The position numbers and the translations under genes are program-made. From assembly GCA_003243955.1 (NCBI GenBank), contig QHCE01000033.1:1-41407 (forward strand): a stretch of DNA of 41,407 nt. The letters run 5' to 3'. Origin of the DNA: Acidimicrobiales bacterium (GTDB lineage: Bacteria > Actinomycetota > Actinomycetes > Mycobacteriales > QHCE01). Below, piece after piece: positions 40,858 to 41,407 of the stretch. Every line of letters begins with the position of its first letter. Positions within the stretch are counted from its first letter, which is position 1. The notes under the pieces were generated by a model that ran no database searches, was not told the origin of the DNA, and was given only the letters and a program-made list of their open reading frames with translations.

Positions 40858-41407
40858 TCATGGAGCTGGTATGCCGTCTCCTTGACACGTGACGTCTTCT
40901 ACTGGAATTTCACCCCGTAAAAGAAAAGCGTCAACGATCTGGTCCACGCATGCGTTCTTCCTGCGGCTGTAGATCACATGGTCGCCTTCGTTTTCGACTG
41001 TAACCATTCGAGAACCATGGAAAGCTCGGTGCGCGGCGAGGGCACCCTCATAGGGAGTAGCTGGATCGTGCGTGGACTGCACCATGAGCACCGGTGGAAT
41101 TCCGTGACCCGTGGGTACGAGTATGTTGATTTTTGGTCGGTGCCAATAGGCACATACGTTATCTACTTGCCACCATCCCATGATGGGGTATTGATGGCCC
41201 AACCGCAGCGATCGCTGTTCCCAGTAGGAGCGATTCTGATTCCACGGAGTGTCATTGCACAGAACAGCCCGGAACGTTGTTAATTGCTCATCTGTCATTT
41301 TGTAGTCCACCGAAGGGAATATCCCTTGCTGAGCTAAGCCCAGGACGGTGGGTTTAGTGCTGCTTACGGTCCGGAAGGCAGCAGCCTTAGAGCGTGTTTT
41401 GAAACTG
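40858..41407 (-). CDS. Secreted tripeptidyl-aminopeptidase-like alpha/beta hydrolase, partial (5' end beyond window)
   Basis: The reading frame stays open from the stop at 40858 to the window edge (about 183 codons), so the N-terminal half with the nucleophile serine lies outside. The C-terminal TAP-like domain is clear: RAVLCNDTPWNQ, then VPPVLMVQ-type GIPPVLMVQSTHDPATPYEGALAAHRAF with the catalytic Asp, and GDHVIYSRRKNACVDQIVDAFLLRGEIP with the catalytic His and the Cys of the family disulfide. Homologues in Streptomyces and mycobacteria are exported peptidases or lipases. The gene is leftward, and its end lies 88 bp from the argG start; independent transcription is likely. Confidence 0.88.
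   Translation of the reverse strand, partial: SFKTRSKAAAFRTVSSTKPTVLGLAQQGIFPSVDYKMTDEQLTTFRAVLCNDTPWNQNRSYWEQRSLRLGHQYPIMGWWQVDNVCAYWHRPKINILVPTGHGIPPVLMVQSTHDPATPYEGALAAHRAFHGSRMVTVENEGDHVIYSRRKNACVDQIVDAFLLRGEIPVEDVTCQGDGIPAP

Overview
The window looks like a chromosomal segment of a high-GC Actinomycetota, most likely a mycolata or pseudonocardial relative. The evidence is GC-rich codon use, paired GAF-ANTAR regulators, an ECF sigma factor of SigK type, a DinB/mycothiol-dependent isomerase-like protein, a LytR-CpsA-Psr (LCP) envelope enzyme, many one-gene regulator/enzyme pairs, and probable leaderless promoters. No rRNA, tRNA, CRISPR array, prophage or intact insertion sequence is visible. 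Species cannot be assigned from the sequence alone.

Layout. 1-3850: a small membrane protein and winged-helix regulator, an EF-hand alpha/beta hydrolase broken by one in-frame TAA, a Cdd1-like helix-hairpin-helix protein and a berberine-bridge-type flavoenzyme. 4100-8924: self-contained pairs (VOC protein with AraC regulator, MFS pump with ArsR regulator), a sugar acetyltransferase, a pentapeptide-repeat protein and a small secreted protein. 9173-13248: a FolD enzyme, a 14-helix DHA2 drug exporter, a PAP2-like membrane protein and a Cfp30B-like double glyoxalase-fold protein. 13249-14148: about 900 bp without a convincing gene but with three strong inverted-repeat structures. 14149-17693: a COG4705-type membrane protein made of four repeats, an FAD monooxygenase and small proteins. 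17859-22862: envelope genes, namely LCP ligase, undecaprenyl-diphosphatase and a 711-residue phosphatase-like membrane protein; the last two overlap tail to tail by 54 bp. 23479-26166: a complete ABC importer of the nitrate/sulfonate/NMT1 class.

26196-28841 stands out. Two visibly AT-rich genes with very strong Shine-Dalgarno sites, an APH-fold kinase and an unfamiliar protein with two copies of a W-H-x-H-x5-C module, flank a GC-rich metallo-beta-lactamase-fold gene that has its own predicted leaderless promoter. This is the best candidate for horizontally acquired or poorly described biology here.

29079-33796 holds a SigK-like sigma factor with a basic tail, two consecutive GAF-ANTAR sensors, a His-rich cation diffusion facilitator and a Met/His-rich lipoprotein; I infer a stress and metal-response neighbourhood. 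33867-39289 returns to regulator/enzyme pairs (SDR with MmyB-type XRE regulator, MarR with epimerase, where operator candidates are visible) plus an ArsB-type permease. 39324-40769 is an E. coli-type (long form) argG. Its predicted leaderless promoter is overlaid by TGCA half-sites exactly 10 bp apart, resembling ARG boxes. The window ends inside a secreted tripeptidyl-aminopeptidase-like gene.
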